A DNA stretch of 37,983 nucleotides from Clostridiales bacterium UBA1774 (lineage in GTDB: Bacteria > Bacillota > Clostridia > Oscillospirales > Oscillospiraceae). A model generated the notes under the pieces. That model had not been told where the DNA came from. It did no database searches and saw nothing but the letters and a program-made list of their open reading frames with translations. Shown here in pieces: positions 7,037 to 14,561 of this stretch (positions within the stretch are counted from its first letter, which is position 1; the number at the start of each line of letters is the position of its first letter). Both the position numbers and the translations under genes were made by a program. Where the stretch lies: the NCBI GenBank assembly GCA_002314635.1, contig DCGQ01000024.1, positions 1 to 37,983 of the forward strand, read 5' to 3'.

Positions 7037-10000
7037 ATGGGAAAACAGGAAGCGATTCAGCAGTATCAGCAGGAACAGAAGCAGCGCTTTGCACAGCAGC
7101 TGGATCTGGAGGTCAAGGCTGTCCATTCGATCTATGACAGCACAAAATGGATGGACGCCCGTTTGGACGAGATCCTTACCTTTCCTGCGGAGGTGACAGA
7201 CCGGGACGGAAAGGTTTATCGGATCGAAGGCGAGCACAACGACCGGGAAAAGGGCACCTTCGGCATTAAGGACATTTTCGAGGATCCGCAGTTCAAGAAA
7301 AGACCCTTCAAGGAGGCCAGCCGCTGCACCGCCCAGCATTTCCGGATGTACTGTCTGGTCAACGGCGTGTCGGCGGAGGAAATGCTGTCTCTGGGCGGAG
7401 ATAATCCCGATCCTCAGGCCATCGACAAGATGCAGCATCTGAAGCTGGATTTCTATAAAATGATCCTGAACCGGGATATGAACGCCATCGGCGAGTTCTA
7501 CGGCAAGCTCTGCTCCTTCATCGAGGCGCGGTCGGATACGCTGATGCAGCTGGACCGGGAGGACGGTGTGCGGATGAACCGGGAGAATATGCAGCTTCTG
7601 TGGGGCTCTGCCACCTATCTGCTGCAGACGCTGGAGCTTAGTGACCCCCAGCTGCAGACCCCGGAGCAGAAGACGCTGATCGCGGATGTGAATCGTCAGC
7701 TTAAGGAGCAGGGCAAGCTGTATAAGCTGGAGGAGGTGCAGGAGGCTCTGTATCCCATGAATGAGGTGATCCAGTCGGTTTTCACCTCCGTGAATGTGGA
7801 GAGAACCGGGCGGGAGACCTATGCTCCCATGACCTATCAGCAGATCATGACCGGGGATGAGGAATACGGCGACACCTTCGGCATTCCCACGCTGACCTTG
7901 ATGAATGCCAAGAAGATCACGAAGGAGGTCCGGAAGGACGCACTGGCCGACCGGATCGACCCCAACGGCCTTTCCCGTGTCCCGTTTCTGGGGATGCGGA
8001 TGACCGGGCCCTGCTTTGATTTGAAGAATATGCCCGCCATCGCCCAGAAGGTGGAGCAGAATCAGACCCGCGCACCGCTGGAGCTGGCGGAGCGGATGGG
8101 GAATAATGTCCGCAAGGGCATCTTCGGCACGAAAAAGAACTCCAAGGAGTATGATGACGTGCTGAAAGCCGTCCGTCTGGTGGCGGAGCAGGAAAAGAAC
8201 ATGAGCGAGATGCGTGCCGCAGGCGTGAAGCCCAACGCGGCGCAGCTGAAGCTTCTGGGTGACGCCTGCAAGGAGCTGGCCAGGGTGTCCAAGACCTATC
8301 TGGACAACCGGGACCCCCGTTCCGACGAGGGCATCGCACGGTATAAGCTGGTGCTGGAGGCCGCCGATCTGGCCAAGAGCAGCAGACGGCGCACACTGGA
8401 GGCCGGGGAAGGTCTGAAACAGATGCAGAATCCGGAAAACGTGCATCTGCGGGAATGCATGCGTACCATGCGCGTCGCGGCGGATATCGGCGCACAGAAT
8501 ACGAATCTCCGGAAGAATCTCAACAGGGTTTTGAAGGAACGCTTTGTACATAAGGATAAAAACGGCGTGGAGCGCATCATCGAAGGCGAACACAATGACC
8601 CGAAAAAGGGTACGCTGGGTGTGTTCGATGTGTTCGGCCCCAAGTCGGAGTTCTACGGCCAGCCGTTTCTGGAGGTCAGCCGCAATATGGACTCCCACTT
8701 CAAGATGTTCTGCCTGTATAAGGGCATGACCGAGAAGGATCTGAAATCGCTGGCCGGGGAGCATTTCCCCATCGGAATGCGGGATCGGCTGACCAATCTG
8801 AAAAAAGAGTTCTTCGACATGATCATTGACCGGGATATGGACAAGATCGCCGATATGTATGCCAGCGCCGCCATGCAGCTGGAGCAGGACGGCGAGCGGT
8901 TCCGCGCCATCTCCCCCACGGACTGCAGCACCATGGAACGGGATCCCATGCTGTTCGTGAAATACGCCGGCGGCCAGTCCTGGTACGGCCAGACGCTGAA
9001 TTACGGTACGCCCAAGGTTACGCCCGAAGCGACCAAGCTGGTGAATCTGGTCAACCAGAAGCTGAAGGACGCCGGGAAGGATTACGGCTTTGACATCATG
9101 AACAAGCCGATCAAGGAATGCGAATGGGTGACGCAGACCGGCGCGGAATTTGTTTCCAAGCTGGCAGACGAGAAGATCATCGACAGCAATGTGATTCTGG
9201 TCAACTGGAAGCTGATCATCGCCTCTGTGGCGGATATGAAGGAAAGCACCCGTCAGCCCTTTGAGAAGGGCAGCTGGCTGGGCAATCTGAAGCCGGATCC
9301 CCATGAGGAGGGCTATGCCCGGTGGTACGGCAAGAGCATGTCCATGCCGCTGGGGCAGTTTCTGGGCGAGATGAAGACGCTGGAGCAGCCGGTGGAGCAG
9401 CTTCGACAGAATGGGCCGGTGCAGCAGCCGGTGCCCCGGCCGGAGCAGCCGGTGGAGCAGCTTCGGCAGAATGCGCCGGTGCAGCAGCCGATACCCCAGC
9501 CGGAGCAGCCGCCCCGGCAGGCGGAGAAAGCCCCGGAGCAGCCTGCGGTTCAGGCGGAGCCGGTGCAGTTCCGGCAGCGGATGGAGCAGCGGCAGCATAT
9601 GATCGAGGTTCAGCCGGATCCACGCAGACAGCAGATCCTCCGCAGCGGTATGGAGGCTTCGGAGCGGCTGCAGAAGCGGCTGGCAGACAAGGAAGGCCGC
9701 CCCTATCCGGATATGCAGCTGGATGTGAAGCGGATCGTAGTGGCCGAGATGGTGGCCATAGAGCAGATACATCCGGAGAAACCCCGGGTGTTCAGCGAGA
9801 ATGATCTGAAATTCCTGTCCAGCGCGGAGCCGGGTGCGGCAGACCGGCAGCTGGAAAGCATGAATCTGGGTCAGAATCTGAATGCGCTGTTGGAGGAATG
9901 CCGGAAGAATCCGGAGCATTGCAGACAGGCCGCCGAGGGTCTGGTAAACGGTGATCTTGCCCGCGGACTGGCGGGTAAGATCCACGAGGAGCTGGAACGG

Positions 10001-10066
10001 AAGCCGTCAGAACGGTCGAAGCAGCAGGAGCCGGTACAGAAAGAAAAGGTCAAAGAGCGAGTCTGA
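7037..10066 (+). CDS. 1009-residue repeat protein with duplicated GEHND domain, first gene of the T4SS-like operon
   Basis: I do not recognise a named family. The protein is hydrophilic, with no signal peptide or membrane segment. It contains an internal duplication: residues about 49-250 and 499-715 both show EGEHND-x2-KGT-x-G, PF-x-E-x-SR-x4-HF-x-M-x-CL, then LK-x3-(F)-x-(D/K)MI-x-(R)DM and TPE-x2-KL. Between them (about 360-450) lies one copy of a helical repeat (KNSKEYDDV ... TYLDNRDP) that also occurs in the next gene product and, more weakly, in the calpain-like protein. Residues 783-845 form a Pro/Gln linker with two near-identical 20-residue units. Residues about 860-975 form a C-terminal domain (PYPDMQLDVK, HPEKPRVFSE) shared with the next gene product. 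GAGGGAG lies 9 bases before the start. A structural component or a secreted substrate are both possible. Confidence 0.85.
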   Translation: MGKQEAIQQYQQEQKQRFAQQLDLEVKAVHSIYDSTKWMDARLDEILTFPAEVTDRDGKVYRIEGEHNDREKGTFGIKDIFEDPQFKKRPFKEASRCTAQHFRMYCLVNGVSAEEMLSLGGDNPDPQAIDKMQHLKLDFYKMILNRDMNAIGEFYGKLCSFIEARSDTLMQLDREDGVRMNRENMQLLWGSATYLLQTLELSDPQLQTPEQKTLIADVNRQLKEQGKLYKLEEVQEALYPMNEVIQSVFTSVNVERTGRETYAPMTYQQIMTGDEEYGDTFGIPTLTLMNAKKITKEVRKDALADRIDPNGLSRVPFLGMRMTGPCFDLKNMPAIAQKVEQNQTRAPLELAERMGNNVRKGIFGTKKNSKEYDDVLKAVRLVAEQEKNMSEMRAAGVKPNAAQLKLLGDACKELARVSKTYLDNRDPRSDEGIARYKLVLEAADLAKSSRRRTLEAGEGLKQMQNPENVHLRECMRTMRVAADIGAQNTNLRKNLNRVLKERFVHKDKNGVERIIEGEHNDPKKGTLGVFDVFGPKSEFYGQPFLEVSRNMDSHFKMFCLYKGMTEKDLKSLAGEHFPIGMRDRLTNLKKEFFDMIIDRDMDKIADMYASAAMQLEQDGERFRAISPTDCSTMERDPMLFVKYAGGQSWYGQTLNYGTPKVTPEATKLVNLVNQKLKDAGKDYGFDIMNKPIKECEWVTQTGAEFVSKLADEKIIDSNVILVNWKLIIASVADMKESTRQPFEKGSWLGNLKPDPHEEGYARWYGKSMSMPLGQFLGEMKTLEQPVEQLRQNGPVQQPVPRPEQPVEQLRQNAPVQQPIPQPEQPPRQAEKAPEQPAVQAEPVQFRQRMEQRQHMIEVQPDPRRQQILRSGMEASERLQKRLADKEGRPYPDMQLDVKRIVVAEMVAIEQIHPEKPRVFSENDLKFLSSAEPGAADRQLESMNLGQNLNALLEECRKNPEHCRQAAEGLVNGDLARGLAGKIHEELERKPSERSKQQEPVQKEKVKERV
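9383..9502 (+). repeat. Two tandem 60-bp coding repeats (Pro/Gln linker)
   Basis: Units 9383-9442 and 9443-9502 encode 20 residues each, EQPVEQLRQN followed by (G/A)PVQQP(V/I)P(R/Q)P. They differ at only a few bases and sit in the linker before the C-terminal domain. Confidence 0.9.
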
Positions 10067-10099
10067 GAAAATTTTCAGCATCAGTCAGGAGGCAGGGCA

Positions 10100-12439
10100 A
10101 TGGATACGGTATACAGACGGTCAAACATGGAACGGCTGCAGGAGCTGGGCGCGGCACTTCAGGAGGCGTCCGGCGGCAGAGGCACCGAACAATATCAGGC
10201 GGTACTGGAATCCATCGCCCGCTTAACGGAGCTGGAGCTGGCGCGGGAGTCGGCAAGGCAGGAGGAAAAGCCTGCCGACCCCCAGAATACCGCCGATCTG
10301 ATCGGCGCTTACCGCACCCTGCGGGAGCAGACGGCCCTGTATCTGCGGAAATACACCAGCTCCGGCGACCGGGGCGTACAGCAGCAGATCCTGATGGAGG
10401 ACTGTGCCCAGCTGGCGGAGGAAGGCTATGATGCGGTGGGCCGGGAGTTCGGCTGGCAAGAAAAGCACGTGTGGGAAGACCACGCGCAAAACCTCCGGGA
10501 GGAGGAAAAGCGGCATCTGCCGGAGCGTCTGCGGACCCTGTGCGATGAGGCGGCAGAGAATCAGTCCGGCAGGGGCGTGAACCGGGAATACAGTGCGCTG
10601 ACCGAGGCGCTGCAGACCGTGACCCAGTATGAGCAGTATCTGAATGAGCTGCAGGACACCCAGAACGCTCCCGGCGAGGCGGAGCGGCAGAAGCTGCAGG
10701 ACGCATATCGGGAGCTGGAAGCGGCGGCCAATGCCTATCTGGGCAGCCGCAGGGCGGATCCGACAAAGCTGGAGCTGGCTCGCCGCAGCCGGGAGCTGGC
10801 ACAGATGGGATTGGAGGTCAACGGCCGCAATCCCGAAGAACTGCGGGAGCGGATGGAGTCGGAGCTTTTCCCGGACAGCGGGAAACCGGAAATACCGCTG
10901 GAGCAGCTCAGCGGCGATCTTGTGAATCGGATGGGCGGCCATAAGCGCACCCTGTTCGGGCGGCAGCGCCGCAATTCGGATGAGTATGCCGCCGTGCAGG
11001 AGGCTTTGGAGCGGGTGAACCGGGGCGAACGGCGGCTGCAGGATCTGCGGGAACGGGGCGAGGAAGTGCCCCCCATGCTGGAATCCGCCCTGATCCGCAC
11101 CTATAAGCAGCTGGAATCCGCCGCCGATTTTTACGCAAAGAACCGGGATCCCAATACGAAGGCCGGTAAGGAGCGGTTTGCGCTGGTGCAGGAATGCGCC
11201 GGTCTGGCGTCAAAGGGTCTCCGCAAGCTGGGACGGGACGAGCAGCGTCCCTTCCGGGAGGATCAGAAGCGGAAGGAAGCGGAGCAGAAGAACCATATGC
11301 GGGAGCGCTCTGCGGAAATCAGCGACCTGCTGAACAGCAGCAAGCGCATGGGCCGCAGCGGTCCGAAGAAAAATTCACCTCTGTATGAGAATATGCGTCT
11401 GGCAGCGCAGAAGGTGGCGGAGCTGGAAAAACGGCAGGAAACTCTGATCTCGCTGGGCAAGGTGCCCAGCTTCCAGAGCCGGAAGGATCTGCAGGCCGCC
11501 TATCTGAAGCTGGAAAAGGCCAGTCAGACCTACCTGAGCCGCCGCAGTCCCCGCACGGAGGAGGGGCGCTATCGGGAGGAGCTGGCTGCCCAGTGCCGCC
11601 AGCTGGCGAAGCACGGCGTAGAGCGGAACGGACGCACACCCCGCGCCCTGTCCGCCATCATGGTCGTGGAGGAACGGCAGCGCGCCGAACTGGAAAAGCA
11701 GCAGCCGCAGAAAGAACCAGAAAAGGAACGGAAACAGCCGGAGAAGGAACCGGAGAAGGAGCGGAAACAGCCGGAGAAGGAATCGGAAAAGGAGCGGAAA
11801 CAGCCGGAGAAGGAACCGGAGAAGGAGCGGAAGCAGCCGGAGAAGGAACCGGAAAAGGAACGGAAGCAGCCGGAAAAAGAACCGGAGCAGAACGACAGAA
11901 ACCGGGAAAACATCAAGGCGCTGGATGAAAGCATCGGCGGCATGAAGAAAGCCATGGAAACCATGCCGGAATCCGGCCTTCGGAACCTGATGGGCCTGTG
12001 TGTGGAGGCCCAGACCCGCATGAAGGAAAACATGGAGCGGGGACGGGTGCCCTATCCGGGCATGAAGGAGGATCTGAAGGTGATGGTGGTGGAAAAAATG
12101 ATGGAGGACGACCAGCACAAGCCGGAAGGGCAGCGGGCCTTCAACGAAACCACCCGGAAGATCATGGCCGGCGGAGATCCTGCGAAGATGCAGGCACAGA
12201 TGAAGAAGATGAAGATGGGCGCCTTTGATGAGGCAATGGGATATATGTGGACGCAGGGAAGCAACGGGAAGCCGGAGTATAACGAGCTGGTGGTGAACGT
12301 GCTGGTGGGCGAAAAGGGCAGCGGCCAGCTGGCGCAGATCTGCGCGTCGGAGCGGGTGGCTCACAATCAGCAGAAGCAGATGCAGGCGCAGCTGCAGGCC
12401 AGCCGGAACAGCATCCCCGTGCAGGATGTGCGGAAATAA
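10100..12439 (+). CDS. 779-residue protein with four helical repeats, charged linker and shared C-terminal domain
   Basis: No named family is recognised, and no signal peptide or membrane segment is present. Four copies of one helical repeat are seen at about 28-108, 158-237, 290-372 and 424-505. The pattern is N-S-x2-Y-x2-(V/M)-x2-A ... L-x2-AY-x2-LE-x-A-x2-YL-x-x-R-x-P-x-T-x2-G-x2-R ... LA-x2-G. The best copy in the 1009-aa protein (residues 366-446) fits the same pattern. Residues 536-597 are a very charged linker of 11-residue PEKEPEKERKQ units. Residues about 615-720 (PYPGMKEDLK-VMVVEKMM, HKPEGQRAFNE) match the C-terminal domain of the preceding protein. AGGAGG lies 7 bases before the ATG, 33 bases after the previous stop, so the two genes are co-transcribed and probably act together. 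Confidence 0.85.
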   Translation: MDTVYRRSNMERLQELGAALQEASGGRGTEQYQAVLESIARLTELELARESARQEEKPADPQNTADLIGAYRTLREQTALYLRKYTSSGDRGVQQQILMEDCAQLAEEGYDAVGREFGWQEKHVWEDHAQNLREEEKRHLPERLRTLCDEAAENQSGRGVNREYSALTEALQTVTQYEQYLNELQDTQNAPGEAERQKLQDAYRELEAAANAYLGSRRADPTKLELARRSRELAQMGLEVNGRNPEELRERMESELFPDSGKPEIPLEQLSGDLVNRMGGHKRTLFGRQRRNSDEYAAVQEALERVNRGERRLQDLRERGEEVPPMLESALIRTYKQLESAADFYAKNRDPNTKAGKERFALVQECAGLASKGLRKLGRDEQRPFREDQKRKEAEQKNHMRERSAEISDLLNSSKRMGRSGPKKNSPLYENMRLAAQKVAELEKRQETLISLGKVPSFQSRKDLQAAYLKLEKASQTYLSRRSPRTEEGRYREELAAQCRQLAKHGVERNGRTPRALSAIMVVEERQRAELEKQQPQKEPEKERKQPEKEPEKERKQPEKESEKERKQPEKEPEKERKQPEKEPEKERKQPEKEPEQNDRNRENIKALDESIGGMKKAMETMPESGLRNLMGLCVEAQTRMKENMERGRVPYPGMKEDLKVMVVEKMMEDDQHKPEGQRAFNETTRKIMAGGDPAKMQAQMKKMKMGAFDEAMGYMWTQGSNGKPEYNELVVNVLVGEKGSGQLAQICASERVAHNQQKQMQAQLQASRNSIPVQDVRK
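11705..11890 (+). repeat. Tandem 33-bp coding repeat (PEKEPEKERKQ)
   Basis: Five complete 33-base units begin at 11705, 11738, 11771, 11804 and 11837, followed by a partial unit at 11870-11890. Synonymous changes (gaa/gag, aaa/aag) keep the protein repeat while the DNA drifts, and one unit has Ser for Pro. Confidence 0.92.
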
Positions 12440-12443
12440 GGGA

Positions 12444-12481
12444 TTGCAGACAGACGATAATTGTAGTAGTATGAAATACTA
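12444..12481 (+). promoter_or_regulatory. Possible internal promoter with overlapping dyad
   Basis: TTGCAG (12444-12449) and TAGTAT (12467-12472) are 17 bases apart in the 68-base gap before the gene at 12508. The -10 is the left half of a perfect 6-3-6 dyad, TAGTAT-GAA-ATACTA (12467-12481), which could bind a repressor. This could give the surface and secretion genes separate control from the two repeat-protein genes. Confidence 0.4.
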
Positions 12482-12507
12482 AGGCAAAAACAGATGAGGT
12501 ACGACCA

Positions 12508-14523
12508 ATGATGAAGCAAACGAAAAAAGGGCAGCGCCGGTGGACGCGGATGCTGTGTCTGCTGCTGTGTCTGCAGTTTTTCCTGAGCATGGCCCCGGCG
12601 GAACGGGCCTCCGCAGACGGCGAAACAGGCAGTGTGACGGCCTACTGGACATGGGATCGGCTGGACACGCTGATCGACCGGAGTGCTGCGGCGCTGAAAC
12701 AGTATCAGTCCATCCTGTTCATCTATGTAGATTACTCGAAGAACACAGGCAGCGATTATTACGTGCTGGGTGCGGACGGGAATGTACAGATCAGCAGCAT
12801 GAGGATGAGAGGCTATTATTCCGATATCAGCGGTTATTCCAGCTACTGGGATGAGGACAAGGGCTGCTATGGCAGTGACCGTGTCCCCGCAGGCTACAAC
12901 GAGTCCGTGGCGGTGGGAACCGTCTTCACCGCCGACACAGAGCTTACCTATATGGAGGCTGTGCCGCGGGGTGAGGCGTTCACCCAGAGCAATCTGAGTA
13001 TGCTGCCCTATCTGGAAAGCTTCGAGACCAGCGACAATGTGAGCATCTGCCAGCTGAACTCTCTGAAAGCGGGCGCCGATTTCAATACCTTCACCTTTGA
13101 GATGAGCTACGATGATGTCCTCATCGGCTGCAAAAACAGCTACGGCGATGTACTGGAGGTGAACGACGGAGCTTATACCGAATGGACGCTGGACTTCAAG
13201 GCGGTTCCCGCATACTCCAACGCCATGGGTTCCTACTCCGTTTTTTCGACCTATGACACCGCCATGGTCTGGCGGGATCTTACTCTGTCCGGCGATACCG
13301 ACGCTTTCTGGGGCGTAAACGGCTCCCATGTGTTTGCGGAGGCGGTGGACGCGGAAAAGCATAACGAAGTATACGACCAGATGCCCCGCTTCTTTGTGTT
13401 TGTGGGCAAGCCTCATAAAATGAGCACCCTCAGCGAATACACCATCCGCAGCGGTTCCGTGCTGGAGGTCAATGCGGGAGAGCCGGTCTTTGTGAAGGAT
13501 GAGCTGGTGGTGGAGCCGGGTGCGGTGCTGACCGTCAAGGGTACGCTGGTGAACAATGGCACGATCAAAAACTACGGTACCATCTATGTGCGGGACGGGG
13601 GAACCATATCCCGCAGCGTGAACTCCTCCGGCGGGGAAGATGTGGCCTCCATCCAATGCCTTGGTACGGTTCGCGGCGCGGATCTGGATACCTACAGCTC
13701 CGTAAAGTCCGGCAGTCCGGCAGAGGGCTGCCTGATCATCGAGGAGAACGGGCGTGTCATGATCGGAGAGAAAGGCTCCCTTGTGATGGAGTCCGGCTGT
13801 CTGCTGGAATGCGACGGCGAACTGATCCTGCCCAGACCCATCGTCAGCTCCGGCGGCGGTGAGAGCCTGCACTTCCGGGAAAATTCCGTGCTGATCATGG
13901 GCGCGGCGCTGCGTCTGACCTCCGGTACCGTGGCCGAGCAGATCATGCTGGTTTCGGATCGGGGCAGCTTCCGGGCCTCGGCCAGCAGCATCTGGACGGA
14001 TGGCCCCATCATGGTGAATGGTCTGCAAAGCTCCATCACGATGGAGGAGTATTACAATATGCACGCCAGTCCCAAGCTGGTCTCCGATGGCACCGGCTTC
14101 TATGACCGGCTGGTTTTCGTCAGTGACTTTTCCGCCTACACCACCTCCGGCAGCCTTCCCGGCGTCCGTCAGGGCAGGATCCTGATTCAGGCAGGCTGGT
14201 GGGATTTGCTGGACGGCAAGCAGTATAACGAGCGGGAATATCCCACCGAGCCGGTCACTTCGCCGGACCGCAATCCCTTCCTGACCAGCTACGAGGAAAA
14301 GCAGGTGGACAGCGTATTCCGTTCTGTCATGAAGAAGGCGGGTTACACCGGCTATACCATGACGAAGCTGGTGGATACCTATAAGGGCAAGGGCGCGTAT
14401 ACAACCTATACCTACACGGTGGAATGCGTGGACGAGGAAATGAACCGCTATCAGGCCAAGCTTTATAAAAGCGAAGAGTCCTTCTTCGACAGAAAGCTGA
14501 TATCCATGGAAGCCATTCACTGA
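12508..14523 (+). CDS. Secreted protein with beta-helix-like segment
   Basis: The product is a 671-residue exported protein of unknown family. The N-terminus is a clear signal peptide: basic residues, then LCLLLCLQFFLSM, with likely cleavage after ASA near residue 37. Residues about 310-480 have the short repetitive strand pattern of right-handed beta-helices (VEPGAVLTVKGTLVNNGTIKN, then GTIYVRDGGTI and GRVMIGEKGSLVM). The N-terminal half is Tyr/Ser/Asp-rich and has no recognised domain. There is no C-terminal anchor, so it is either released or held by other surface components. GAGG lies about 8 bases before ATG 12508; ATG 12511 is an equal alternative. Its place directly before the coupling ATPase suggests an extracytoplasmic part of, or partner for, the secretion apparatus. 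Confidence 0.82.
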   Translation: MMKQTKKGQRRWTRMLCLLLCLQFFLSMAPAERASADGETGSVTAYWTWDRLDTLIDRSAAALKQYQSILFIYVDYSKNTGSDYYVLGADGNVQISSMRMRGYYSDISGYSSYWDEDKGCYGSDRVPAGYNESVAVGTVFTADTELTYMEAVPRGEAFTQSNLSMLPYLESFETSDNVSICQLNSLKAGADFNTFTFEMSYDDVLIGCKNSYGDVLEVNDGAYTEWTLDFKAVPAYSNAMGSYSVFSTYDTAMVWRDLTLSGDTDAFWGVNGSHVFAEAVDAEKHNEVYDQMPRFFVFVGKPHKMSTLSEYTIRSGSVLEVNAGEPVFVKDELVVEPGAVLTVKGTLVNNGTIKNYGTIYVRDGGTISRSVNSSGGEDVASIQCLGTVRGADLDTYSSVKSGSPAEGCLIIEENGRVMIGEKGSLVMESGCLLECDGELILPRPIVSSGGGESLHFRENSVLIMGAALRLTSGTVAEQIMLVSDRGSFRASASSIWTDGPIMVNGLQSSITMEEYYNMHASPKLVSDGTGFYDRLVFVSDFSAYTTSGSLPGVRQGRILIQAGWWDLLDGKQYNEREYPTEPVTSPDRNPFLTSYEEKQVDSVFRSVMKKAGYTGYTMTKLVDTYKGKGAYTTYTYTVECVDEEMNRYQAKLYKSEESFFDRKLISMEAIH

Positions 14524-14561
14524 TTTACAGAAAACTACCCCGGGAGGTGAGAGCCTTGCAT

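Noticed and set aside
7031..9985. 984-codon open frame on the minus strand opposite the first operon gene, with similar long antisense frames at 16511-19381, 24804-29993 and 12367-14520
   Set aside because: These are shadows of strongly GC3-biased plus-strand genes. Their translations are His/Leu/Gly-rich without domains, and they lack ribosome sites.
11705..11890. CRISPR-like array of 33-bp repeats
   Set aside because: The repeats are directly tandem without spacers and lie in frame inside a gene.
14547..14561. GTG start of the coupling ATPase at 14547
   Set aside because: The GTG is part of the GGGAGGTG ribosome site itself, so initiation must be downstream at 14556 (TTG) or 14562 (ATG).
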